NCBI GenBank assembly: GCA_964626385.1
Contig: CAZVEO010000012.1
Location: 1 to 34,008 of the forward strand
Direction of reading: 5' to 3'
Source of the DNA: Scybalousia_A sp964626385
GTDB taxonomy: Bacteria > Bacteroidota > Bacteroidia > Bacteroidales > P3
Length of the DNA stretch: 34,008 bases
The notes beneath the pieces were generated by a model that saw nothing but the letters and a program-made list of their open reading frames with translations, did no database searches and had not been told where the DNA came from. Numbering within the stretch: the first letter of the stretch is position 1; the number at the start of each line of letters is the position of its first letter. Shown here one piece after another: positions 26,435 through 33,654 of the stretch. Both the position numbers and the translations under genes were made by a program.

Positions 26435-26653
26435 ATGGCAATAAAAGGAGCAATTGTAGTTGATAAAGACAAGTGTAAGGGCTGTGGCGTTTGCGTCAGT
26501 GTTTGCCCTAAACAGGTAATTGCTTTATCAAAGAATGTAAACATAAAGGGTTATAACTATGCTGAAATGATAAACGGCGATTGTATCGGCTGTGCTTCTT
26601 GCGGTATGGTTTGCCCAGATGGTGTAATAACGGTTTACAAAGCGAAGGTCTAA
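26435..26653 (+). CDS. vorD: 2-oxoacid:ferredoxin oxidoreductase, delta subunit (2x 4Fe-4S)
   Basis: 72 residues. Two ferredoxin motifs carry the clusters: CKGCGVCVSVCP and CIGCASCGMVCP. It relays electrons from the TPP site to ferredoxin. It is the first gene of the four-subunit operon, before the alpha subunit (19 bp gap). The symbol follows the 2-oxoisovalerate (vor) nomenclature; a 2-oxoglutarate (kor) enzyme has the same layout. Confidence 0.9.
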   Translation: MAIKGAIVVDKDKCKGCGVCVSVCPKQVIALSKNVNIKGYNYAEMINGDCIGCASCGMVCPDGVITVYKAKV

Positions 26654-26672
26654 CTAAAAACTATAAAGAGAA

Positions 26673-27758
26673 ATGGCAAAAGAGTTAAAATTAATGAAAG
26701 GTAACGAAGCGATTGCAGAAGCAGCGATTCGTTCCGGTTGTGACGGCTATTTCGGATACCCAATAACCCCACAATCCGAAGTTATGGAGCATCTTATGGC
26801 AGAAATGCCTTGGGAGAAAACAGGTATGGTAGTTTTACAGGCCGAAAGTGAAGTTGCATCTATCAATATGGTATATGGTGGTGCGGCAACAGGCAAAAAA
26901 GTTATGACCTCTTCTTCTTCACCTGGTATGTCTCTTATGCAAGAGGGAGTAACCTATCTTGCTGGAGCAGAACTTCCTTGTTTGTTGGTAAATGTTATGC
27001 GTGGTGGTCCTGGTTTGGGTACTATTCAACCTTCGCAAGCAGATTATTTCCAAACAACAAAGGGCGGTGGTCACGGAGATTATCAACTTTATACTCTTGC
27101 ACCTGCAAGCGTTCAAGAGATGTATGACTTTGTATTTAAGGCTTGGGATATAGCATTCAAATACAGAAACCCAGTTATGATTCTTTCCGATGGAGCTATA
27201 GGTCAAGTAATGGAAAAAGTTTATGTAGGTGATTATATTCCTCGTTGGACTGCTGAGGAAGTTGCTGAAAAGGCTCCTTGGGCAACATTTGGCAAACCTG
27301 CAACAAGAGACCACAATATAGTAACTTCATTGGAACTTGATTCTGCAAAGCAAGAGCAAAACAATCATCGTTTCCAAGCGAAATATCGTGCTATGGAAGA
27401 GAATGATACTTTGTATGAAGAAATAATGTGCGAGGATGCAGAATATATATTTGTTGCTTACGGCTCTTGCGCACGTATAGCACACAAAGCGCTTCAACTT
27501 GCAAGAGAAAAAGGCATTAAGGTTGGTCTTTTACGCCCTATTACCTTATTCCCATTCCCAACCAGACCTATCAAGGCTTTGGCTCAGCGAGTAAAAGGAA
27601 TGCTTTCTGTTGAGATGTCAGCAGGTCAGATGGTACAAGACGTTAAACTTGCTTCTGAGTTTAAATGTCCTGTAGAATATTTTGGTCGTTATGGTGGTAT
27701 AATTCCTACCCCACACGAAGTAGTAGAAGCATTGGAAAACAAATTAATTAAAGGCTAA
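26673..27758 (+). CDS. vorB: 2-oxoacid:ferredoxin oxidoreductase, alpha subunit (VorB-like)
   Basis: 361 residues. The pyrimidine-binding domain opens with KGNEAIAEAAIRSGCDGYFGYPITPQSEVMEHL. GAATGKKVMTSSSSPGMSLM and GLGTIQPSQADYFQ are family signatures, and the C-terminal part (GLLRPITLFPFPTRPI) is the transketolase-C-like domain. With the beta subunit it oxidatively decarboxylates a branched 2-oxoacid (or 2-oxoglutarate) to an acyl-CoA, reducing ferredoxin. It is typical of anaerobic amino-acid fermentation; the true substrate cannot be told from sequence. Confidence 0.92.
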   Translation: MAKELKLMKGNEAIAEAAIRSGCDGYFGYPITPQSEVMEHLMAEMPWEKTGMVVLQAESEVASINMVYGGAATGKKVMTSSSSPGMSLMQEGVTYLAGAELPCLLVNVMRGGPGLGTIQPSQADYFQTTKGGGHGDYQLYTLAPASVQEMYDFVFKAWDIAFKYRNPVMILSDGAIGQVMEKVYVGDYIPRWTAEEVAEKAPWATFGKPATRDHNIVTSLELDSAKQEQNNHRFQAKYRAMEENDTLYEEIMCEDAEYIFVAYGSCARIAHKALQLAREKGIKVGLLRPITLFPFPTRPIKALAQRVKGMLSVEMSAGQMVQDVKLASEFKCPVEYFGRYGGIIPTPHEVVEALENKLIKG

Positions 27759-27762
27759 GATT

Positions 27763-28590
27763 ATGTTTAACGAAGAAGTAATAAAACCGGAAAATATTGT
27801 TTATAAAAAAACAAGCGTTCTTACCGATGCCGTTATGCACTATTGCCCTGGATGTCCTCACGGAACCATTCACAGAATAATAGCAGAGGTAATAGATGAG
27901 ATGGGCATACAAGAAACAACAATAGGTATTGCTCCTGTTGGTTGTTCAGTTTTAGCCTACAATTATTTTAATGTAGATTTCGTTGAGGCTGCTCATGGTA
28001 GAGCTCCTGCTTTGGCTTCAGCTATTCAGCGACTTCATCCTAATCATCATACATTTACATATCAAGGAGATGGTGACTTGGCTGCTATAGGTACAGCGGA
28101 AACTATTCATGCATGTAACCGTGGAGAGAATATTATCATATTCTTTGTTAATAATGCTATCTATGGTATGACAGGAGGTCAAATGGCTCCTACTACAATG
28201 GTAGGTATGAAATCTGCTACCACTCCATATGGTCGTAGAGTAGATTTGAATGGTTGGCCTTTGCAAATAACAGAATTGGTTGCACAACTTCCGGGTACGG
28301 ATTTTGTTACACGTCAGAGTGCTTCCACTCCTGCAGATGTTAGAAAAGCAAAAGTCGCTGTTAGAAAAGCCTTCGAAAATCAAGCAGCAAAAAGAGGTAC
28401 TCAGTTTGTTGAGTTTGTTTCTACTTGTAACTCTGGTTGGAAAATGACTCCTGTGGCTTCTAACGAATGGATGCGTAAGAATATGTTCCCTAAATATGTT
28501 TTAGGAGATATCAAAAAAGAAGGTAAGATTGTTAGAGAATATAACCCAGAAGACAGCAAAGTTGTCAGAGAGTTGATTCCTGTAAAATAA
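27763..28590 (+). CDS. vorA: 2-oxoacid:ferredoxin oxidoreductase, beta subunit (TPP-binding)
   Basis: 275 residues. CPGCPHGTIHRI near the N-terminus and the TPP/Mg motif GDGDLAAIGTAE...NNAIYGMTGGQ (about 103-143) identify the diphosphate-binding subunit. It starts 4 bp after the alpha subunit and ends in a TAA that is part of a repeated leader word. No cluster-binding Cys set beyond the N-terminal pair is seen, consistent with clusters residing in the delta subunit. Confidence 0.92.
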   Translation: MFNEEVIKPENIVYKKTSVLTDAVMHYCPGCPHGTIHRIIAEVIDEMGIQETTIGIAPVGCSVLAYNYFNVDFVEAAHGRAPALASAIQRLHPNHHTFTYQGDGDLAAIGTAETIHACNRGENIIIFFVNNAIYGMTGGQMAPTTMVGMKSATTPYGRRVDLNGWPLQITELVAQLPGTDFVTRQSASTPADVRKAKVAVRKAFENQAAKRGTQFVEFVSTCNSGWKMTPVASNEWMRKNMFPKYVLGDIKKEGKIVREYNPEDSKVVRELIPVK

Positions 28591-28602
28591 AGTATTAACC
28601 CA
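28588..28602 (+). repeat. Leader word TAAAGTATTAACCCA, copy 2 (before vorC)
   Basis: The second copy begins with the vorA stop codon TAA and is followed by TTAAAA, as in copy 1 after one extra base. No -7 box accompanies it, so it is not a promoter copy. Confidence 0.75.
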
Positions 28603-28620
28603 TTAAAAAAAATTACTACA

Positions 28621-29172
28621 ATGACAGAAGAAATAATTATAGCAGGTTTCGGAGGACAAGGAGTTTTATCTATGGGTAAAATACTTGCTTACTCTGGTGC
28701 AATGCAAGGCAAGGAAGTTAGTTGGATGCCAAGTTATGGACCAGAAATGAGAGGAGGAACAGCCAATGTTTCCGTTATCATTTCAGATGAGAGAATATCT
28801 TCTCCTATAATAAGTCAATTTGATACCGCCATCATTCTTAACCAACAATCTTTGGATAAGTTTGAGAGTGCTGTAAAGCCTGGTGGTCTTTTGATTTATG
28901 ACCCTAATGGTATTACCAAAGCACCTACACGTAAGGATATCAATGTTTACAAGATTCCTGCAACAGAAAAGAGTGCTGAGATGGGTATGGCAAAGGTGTT
29001 CAATATGATGGTATTAGGAGGTTTTCTGAAAATCAAGCCTGTTGTTACCGAGCAATACATAGAAGAAGGTTTGAAACACTCTTTACCTGAGCGTCATCAC
29101 AAACTTATTCCTACCAACCTTGATGCAGTAGCAAAAGGAAAGGAATTGATAGAAGCAGTAAATGTTTTGTAA
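28621..29172 (+). CDS. vorC: 2-oxoacid:ferredoxin oxidoreductase, gamma subunit
   Basis: 183 residues. GFGGQGVLSMGKILAYSGA and SWMPSYGPEMRGGTANVSV are the gamma-subunit hallmarks. It completes the delta-alpha-beta-gamma set. The 30 bp before it repeat the start of the vorD leader. A strong terminator at 29196-29231 ends the operon. Confidence 0.92.
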   Translation: MTEEIIIAGFGGQGVLSMGKILAYSGAMQGKEVSWMPSYGPEMRGGTANVSVIISDERISSPIISQFDTAIILNQQSLDKFESAVKPGGLLIYDPNGITKAPTRKDINVYKIPATEKSAEMGMAKVFNMMVLGGFLKIKPVVTEQYIEEGLKHSLPERHHKLIPTNLDAVAKGKELIEAVNVL

Positions 29173-29195
29173 AATATAATTTTGTACGTTTCAAT

Positions 29196-29231
29196 AAAAA
29201 GAGTGGGAAATAAAGAGTTCTCACTCTTTTT
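29196..29231 (+). terminator. Terminator of the vor operon
   Basis: Arms AAAAAGAGTGGGA (29196-29208) and TCTCACTCTTTTT (29219-29231) pair with one mismatch around a 10-nt loop and end in a T run. Confidence 0.85.
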
Positions 29232-29284
29232 TATTTTTATATTTACTAATTGGATTATTAAAGTTGGTAATTGAAGTTTTTTTT

Positions 29285-29292
29285 TAATTTTG
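29285..29292 (+). promoter_or_regulatory. -7 box (TAATTTTG) of the cytosine methyltransferase locus
   Basis: TAATTTTG with an imperfect -33 element GTTG (29263-29266, 18-nt spacer). The methyltransferase ATG is 23 nt downstream. Confidence 0.5.
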
Positions 29293-29315
29293 TAATGAAA
29301 AGGATAATATAATTT

Positions 29316-30314
29316 ATGCATAAGAGTTACGAAAAAGAGGAACTTATTGTACCATCGGTTAAAACAAAATTTACTTTTGTGGATTTATTTGCCGGTATAG
29401 GCGGTTTTCGTATTGCTATGCAAAGTTTAGGAGGAAAATGTGTGTTTTCTTCTGAAATAGATGATAATGCACGAAAAACTTATTATATCAACTTTGGTGA
29501 GTATCCTTATGGGGATATAACAAAAGAGGAAACAAAATCATTAATACCACTTAATTTCGATGTTTTATGTGCAGGTTTTCCTTGTCAAGCTTTCTCTATA
29601 GCTGGCTATAGAAAGGGATTTGAAGATACGAGGGGAACATTGTTTTTTGATGTTGTAGAGATTATAAAAAGATGGAGACCCAAAAGTGTATTTTTGGAAA
29701 ATGTTAAAAATCTTTATACACACGATAGTGGTAATACTTTTAAAGTAATTTATGAAACTTTAACTAACTTAAATTACAGTGTATTTTATAAAATATGCAA
29801 TTCTATGGAGTACGCTAATATACCTCAGAATAGAGAACGTATATTTATTATTTGTTTTGATAAAAAACAGGTAAAAAATTATAGTGATTTTTCTTTTCCA
29901 CAACAACAACCATTGACAATAACTATTCATGATTGTATAGATTATAGTATTAAGGATGAGAAACTTTTCTATACAGATAAAATGTTGCATTATGAACAAT
30001 TAAAAAAAGATATTATATCTAAAGATACTGTGTATCAATGGAGAAGACATTATGTTAGAGAGAATAAGAATGGTGTCTGTCCAACACTTACAGCTAATAT
30101 GGGAACAGGTGGGCATAATGTACCATTGATTTTGACAGATGAAGGAATTAGAAAATTATCACCGCGAGAATGTTTGAATTTTCAAGGTTTTCCAAAAGAT
30201 TTTGTTTTTCCAGACGATATTCCAAATAGTGCAAAATATAAACAAGCGGGTAATTCTGTTGTCGTGCCATTAATTAAAAAAGTATGCAAGAATATAACAG
30301 AGATAATTTCTTAA
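29316..30314 (+). CDS. DNA (cytosine-5-)-methyltransferase of a type II system
   Basis: 332 residues with all main C5-methyltransferase motifs in order: FVDLFAGIGGFR (I, 21-32), the catalytic Cys90 in GFPCQAFS (IV), FLENV (VI, 126-130), QNRERIF (VIII, 171-177), a short target-recognition region around 240-270 (CPTLTANMGTGG), RKLSPRECLNFQGFP (IX) and QAGNSVVVP (X). It methylates cytosine within a specific site to protect it from the linked nuclease; the site is not readable. Its last 31 bp overlap the next gene. Codons are more AT-rich than in the vor operon upstream, consistent with a transferred module. Confidence 0.95.
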   Translation: MHKSYEKEELIVPSVKTKFTFVDLFAGIGGFRIAMQSLGGKCVFSSEIDDNARKTYYINFGEYPYGDITKEETKSLIPLNFDVLCAGFPCQAFSIAGYRKGFEDTRGTLFFDVVEIIKRWRPKSVFLENVKNLYTHDSGNTFKVIYETLTNLNYSVFYKICNSMEYANIPQNRERIFIICFDKKQVKNYSDFSFPQQQPLTITIHDCIDYSIKDEKLFYTDKMLHYEQLKKDIISKDTVYQWRRHYVRENKNGVCPTLTANMGTGGHNVPLILTDEGIRKLSPRECLNFQGFPKDFVFPDDIPNSAKYKQAGNSVVVPLIKKVCKNITEIIS

Positions 30315-30916
30315 AAACTTGGTGTTATAACCAAGAATATTTTGATATGCTATCTATAATGGGAAGTTTATCGGGTTTGTTTTCTGATAATAGAGTTCCC
30401 TATTTAGATTATAGATTGGCAGAAAATATTTTTTGTAGGTATTTTAATGCGATAAATTATGCGAGGGATTGCACTTCCTATGACGCAAGACTTGGTTCTT
30501 TGGGTATAGGTATAAAAACGTTTATTTTAAGTTCAGGAAATTCTAATGAAAAAATAGCAGAATTCAATAAACTCAAGCCACAACTAAATCAGTTACAAGG
30601 GATAAATCTTGCAAAAAAGATAGCTGAATTTAGAAATAAAAGAATAGAATTTGCAAATAATATATACAACATTAATTATTCACAGTATCATATAATAGGA
30701 AGGCAAGAAGGTAATTTAAGAATATTTAACACTCCTTATGATAAAATAAACATTGAGAATATTCATATAAAAAAGGATAATGAAACATCTATTTCTTTTA
30801 ATGATGAAACAAATGAATATATATTCAATAAAAGTAAAAGTGTATTAATGCAACGCTTTATTGTTTCTGATGTATATAAGGATGTAAAAATAGAAATATT
30901 GAAAAATCCATTATAA
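30284..30916 (+). CDS. Restriction endonuclease, N-terminal (probable catalytic) part
   Basis: 210 residues, starting inside the methyltransferase gene. I recognise no named family with certainty. The stretch around 60-80 (YARDCTSYDARLGSLGIGIK, then TF) resembles the metal-binding core of PD-(D/E)xK restriction enzymes with Asp67 and Lys78, though the usual second acidic residue is replaced by Gly. EKIAEFNKL follows. The frame ends at TAA (30914-30916); after TTA the same frame continues into the next open frame. The position beside a cytosine methyltransferase supports a nuclease role. Confidence 0.65.
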   Translation: MQEYNRDNFLKTWCYNQEYFDMLSIMGSLSGLFSDNRVPYLDYRLAENIFCRYFNAINYARDCTSYDARLGSLGIGIKTFILSSGNSNEKIAEFNKLKPQLNQLQGINLAKKIAEFRNKRIEFANNIYNINYSQYHIIGRQEGNLRIFNTPYDKINIENIHIKKDNETSISFNDETNEYIFNKSKSVLMQRFIVSDVYKDVKIEILKNPL

Positions 30917-30919
30917 TTA

Positions 30920-31438
30920 TTGGAAAAGTTTTTTAAACAATTAAATTCTAATGATAAGATACTTACAAAAGGTATAGATTATGTTGTACTTCCCTTGTAT
31001 TCATTAAGAAATCACGAAGTTCCTTTAAAATCTGGTCTTAATCAGTGGAATGCAAGTGGTAGACCGCGTCATGAAGATGAGTTATATATTCCTGTACCTG
31101 CATATATACATAAATATTATCCAAATTTTTTCCCATCAAGAGATGTTACTTTTGAATTGCTACTACCTGATGGAACAAAATTATCTGCAAAGATGTGTCA
31201 AGACGGCGCTAAGGGGCTTATGTCTAATCCAAATAGGGAGTTAGGTAATTGGTTATTAAGAAAAATTCTGCATAAAAAACCACATAGTATAGTAACTATG
31301 CAAGATTTAGATGAATTTGGTTTTGATAGCGTATGTGTTCAAAAAATGAATTATAAGAATAAAGCTGGGTTACAAGTGTATAAAATATACTTTACACAAA
31401 ATGTGGAGAGTTATGATAATTTTATACAAAAAAGATAA
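30920..31438 (+). CDS. Restriction endonuclease, C-terminal DNA-recognition part (B3-like), separated by an in-frame stop
   Basis: 172 residues, in the same frame as the preceding gene. The only nearby start is TTG at 30920; no ATG occurs until far inside. The sequence GLNQWNASGRPRHEDELYIP, then PVP, SNPNRELGNWLLRKIL and DLDEFGFDSV resembles, from memory, the B3-like C-terminal DNA-binding domain of NgoFVII-type restriction enzymes. The 210/172 split falls where such enzymes join catalytic and recognition domains. It is either the tail of one gene broken by a nonsense codon or a separately translated specificity subunit. Confidence 0.65.
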   Translation: MEKFFKQLNSNDKILTKGIDYVVLPLYSLRNHEVPLKSGLNQWNASGRPRHEDELYIPVPAYIHKYYPNFFPSRDVTFELLLPDGTKLSAKMCQDGAKGLMSNPNRELGNWLLRKILHKKPHSIVTMQDLDEFGFDSVCVQKMNYKNKAGLQVYKIYFTQNVESYDNFIQKR

Positions 31439-31512
31439 TTTTTACACTAAGAGTGTGTTTATTATGATTTTTATTAAAAATATTTATGGGAAATTAATTC
31501 ATAGTGTAAAAA
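31439..31512. repeat. 11-bp inverted repeat flanking 52 bp
   Basis: TTTTTACACTA (31439-31449) and TAGTGTAAAAA (31502-31512) are perfect reverse complements, beginning directly after the restriction gene's stop. The inner 52 bp contain no promoter boxes. It may be a loose hairpin ending the restriction transcript. Confidence 0.6.
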
Positions 31513-31519
31513 ATATTAA

Positions 31520-31527
31520 TAATTTTG
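31520..31527 (+). promoter_or_regulatory. -7 box (TAATTTTG) for the small membrane protein
   Basis: TAATTTTG 33 nt before the ATG at 31561. No clear -33 TTTG. Confidence 0.45.
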
Positions 31528-31560
31528 CAATATATTATATAGTAAAAATAATGTTGTGAT

Positions 31561-31800
31561 ATGTGGAAGAGATTTTTTAATTATTTGAATACTCACGACT
31601 ATGCTTATTTCACATTTTGGTCAATAGTTATTACATTATTTTGTTTGCTTGTAAATTCTCTTGCATCTGTTTTCTTAGAACATGGTGAGATTTGGTGCAT
31701 AAAACATTTTTTTATGTATTGGATTGTTGGTATGTTTATGTCATTTTACTGTCATTGGAGGCGGAAAATTGGCAAGCCTATTATAAAAGACAAGAAGTAA
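31561..31800 (+). CDS. Small two-helix membrane protein, function unknown
   Basis: 79 residues with two hydrophobic helices, about 17-39 (YFTFWSIVITLFCLLVNSLA) and 47-64 (IKHFFMYWIVGMFMSFYC), and a basic tail (HWRRKIGKPIIKDKK). A -7 box precedes it. No family is recognised. It could be an independent envelope protein or an accessory of the neighbouring restriction locus; nothing in the sequence decides. Confidence 0.6.
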   Translation: MWKRFFNYLNTHDYAYFTFWSIVITLFCLLVNSLASVFLEHGEIWCIKHFFMYWIVGMFMSFYCHWRRKIGKPIIKDKK

Positions 31801-31959
31801 TATAAAAAATATACCTATGAACGTAAAGGTGAAAATCTTTCCGTTTTTATTGTTATAATATTTTGTAAATAGCATATTTTTGATACATTATTCTTGGTGA
31901 AAAATATTTTTGAATTTCATTATTAAGAACTAAAGGCAAAGTAAGTTAAATGAATAGAA

Positions 31960-31997
31960 TTTAGGGAGTTTTTCTAATTAGAAAAAACTCCCTAAAA
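31960..31997. terminator. Hairpin between orf79 and tnaA
   Basis: TTTAGGGAGTTTTT and AAAAACTCCCTAAA surround a short palindromic loop, giving a nearly perfect long stem 20 bp past the tnaA stop. It probably terminates tnaA, perhaps in both directions; the T tail on the minus strand is weak. Confidence 0.75.
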
Positions 31998-32016
31998 ATA
32001 TAATTATAAAAAAGAA

Positions 32017-33393
32017 TTATCCCAAACGTTTAAGTTTAACTGTAAAGTGACGCATCAAAGGTGCTTCCCATTCTATAGCAACTCCGCGTTTTACTTCGTG
32101 TCTTCTGTCATAAACATTTTTCAAAGCTGCGGCAATAACATCCATATGATTGTTTGTATAAACTCTCCTTGGTATGCAAAGTCTAAGCAAGTCCAAACCA
32201 CCAAAACGATTTTCTCTTGTTACAGGGTCCCTATCTGCAAGCATATAACCTATTTCACAAGCACGAATACCAGCCTCTAAATAAAGCTCGCAAGTAAGTG
32301 TTTGTCCCGGAAATTCCTCTTTTGGTATTTGGTCCAAAACTTTATCAGCATCTACAAATATAGCGTGTCCGCCAGCAGGTCTTTGATATGGTATGCCATA
32401 TTCGTCAAGTTTTTTTGCAAGGTATTCTACTTGTTTGATACGAGTCTCAAGCATATCAAACTCTGTATTTTCATCCAAACCTACAGCAATAGCATTAAGG
32501 TCTCTACCATTCAAACCTCCGTATGTTACATAACCCTCAAAAGGAATGCAGTACAATTTACACCCTTCGTACCATTCTTGGCTACGCATTGCTATGAAAC
32601 CGCCCATATTTACGATTGCGTCTTTTTTGCAAGACATTGTGGCAGCATCAACATAGGAATACATTTCTCTAACAATCTCTTTTATTGTTTTGTCCTTATA
32701 GCCTTCTTCTCTTGTTTTGATAAAATAAGCATTTTCAGCAAAACGAGCAGAGTCCATAATTACAGGGACACTATAAGAGTGGCAAACCTCACAAGTTTCC
32801 TTTATGTTTTGCATACTTACAGGCTGACCGCCTTTTGTGTTATTGGTAACAGTAAGTACCATAAAAGGCACGTTTCCTTTATTTTCTTCCAAAACTTTTT
32901 TCAATAACTCTATTGATACATTTCCTTTGAAAGGAAGTTCAAGTTGTGTGTCGTTAGCCTCAGGTATAGTTACATCTATAGCAAAAGCATGACGAGATTC
33001 TATGTGTCCTTTTGTGGTGTCAAAATGAGCATTTCCCGGAATAACATTACCCTCTTTTACGAGATAAGAGAATAAAACGTTTTCTGCTGCACGACCTTGA
33101 TGGGTAGGAATAACATAATCCAATCCGAATATTCTCTTTACTGCACTTTCAAATTTGTAAAAAGATGTTGCACCAGCATAAGACTCATCTCCTAACATCA
33201 TTGCTGCCCATTGCTCTTGAGACATTGCTCCGGTACCAGAATCAGTCAAAAGGTCAATATAAACTTGTTCGCTTTTCAATTGAAAAACGTTGTAATGAGC
33301 TTCTTTAAGCCATTGTTCTCTTTGTTCTCTTGTGGATTTCTTCAAAGGCTCCACCATTTTAATTTTCCAACTTTCTGCAAATGGTAATTCCAT
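32017..33393 (-). CDS. tnaA: Tryptophanase
   Basis: 458 residues, a PLP-dependent beta-eliminating lyase that splits tryptophan to indole, pyruvate and ammonia. The PLP lysine is Lys257 in TMSCKKD. Three positions separate it from tyrosine phenol-lyase: Asp125 in HFDTTKGH (Thr in the latter), Ile in AGIRACEIG (Arg in the latter) and His449 in MRHFTVKL (Phe in the latter). All favour tryptophanase. It has its own promoter (33582-33614) and a leader of about 185 nt. Indole production and amino-acid fermentation fit the ferredoxin oxidoreductase nearby. Confidence 0.93.
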   Translation of the reverse strand: MELPFAESWKIKMVEPLKKSTREQREQWLKEAHYNVFQLKSEQVYIDLLTDSGTGAMSQEQWAAMMLGDESYAGATSFYKFESAVKRIFGLDYVIPTHQGRAAENVLFSYLVKEGNVIPGNAHFDTTKGHIESRHAFAIDVTIPEANDTQLELPFKGNVSIELLKKVLEENKGNVPFMVLTVTNNTKGGQPVSMQNIKETCEVCHSYSVPVIMDSARFAENAYFIKTREEGYKDKTIKEIVREMYSYVDAATMSCKKDAIVNMGGFIAMRSQEWYEGCKLYCIPFEGYVTYGGLNGRDLNAIAVGLDENTEFDMLETRIKQVEYLAKKLDEYGIPYQRPAGGHAIFVDADKVLDQIPKEEFPGQTLTCELYLEAGIRACEIGYMLADRDPVTRENRFGGLDLLRLCIPRRVYTNNHMDVIAAALKNVYDRRHEVKRGVAIEWEAPLMRHFTVKLKRLG

Positions 33394-33483
33394 GATAAAA
33401 ATTATTTTTTTATGATTAATAATTAACGAAAAAATGTTTTATATACTGAAATACAGTAGAATACAACAATCCCACTGCTTAAT

Positions 33484-33573
33484 TTACAGAGCAAAACAAT
33501 CTCTTTTCTTTATGTTTAGGAAAAGATTTGTTGTATATGTATGTAATTTTATGCTCATAACGATGTAAAACAT
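33484..33573 (-). CDS. Possible leader peptide upstream of tnaA
   Basis: A 29-codon frame (MFYIVMSIKLHTYTTN...DCFAL) opens about 5 nt after the predicted transcription start and ends 90 nt before tnaA. It has no Trp, so it is not a TnaC of the E. coli kind. It covers two segments that can pair with each other. It may be a chance frame in AT-rich DNA. Confidence 0.25.
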   Translation of the reverse strand: MFYIVMSIKLHTYTTNLFLNIKKRDCFAL

Positions 33574-33581
33574 ACTTTTTG

Positions 33582-33614
33582 CAAATTTATAACAAAATAT
33601 TAGTATCTACCAAA
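33582..33614 (-). promoter_or_regulatory. Promoter of tnaA
   Basis: Minus-strand TTTG (33614-33611), a 21-nt spacer and TAAATTTG (33589-33582). It predicts transcription from about 33578, leaving a leader of about 185 nt. Confidence 0.6.
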
Positions 33615-33654
33615 TTTTTATGCAAAAAATATATATTCTGTATTTTTTTTGATA

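Noticed and set aside
31439..31512. Invertible promoter
   Set aside because: The repeats are only 11 bp, the inner segment has no TTTG or TAnnTTTG box on either strand, and no recombinase gene is near.
32302..32907. Plus-strand open frame of 201 codons inside tnaA
   Set aside because: It is antisense to tnaA, whose catalytic residues are all intact; the composition is that of a reverse-complement shadow.
32017..33393. Tyrosine phenol-lyase
   Set aside because: Asp125, the Ile in AGIRACEIG and His449 match tryptophanase rather than the Thr/Arg/Phe set of tyrosine phenol-lyase.
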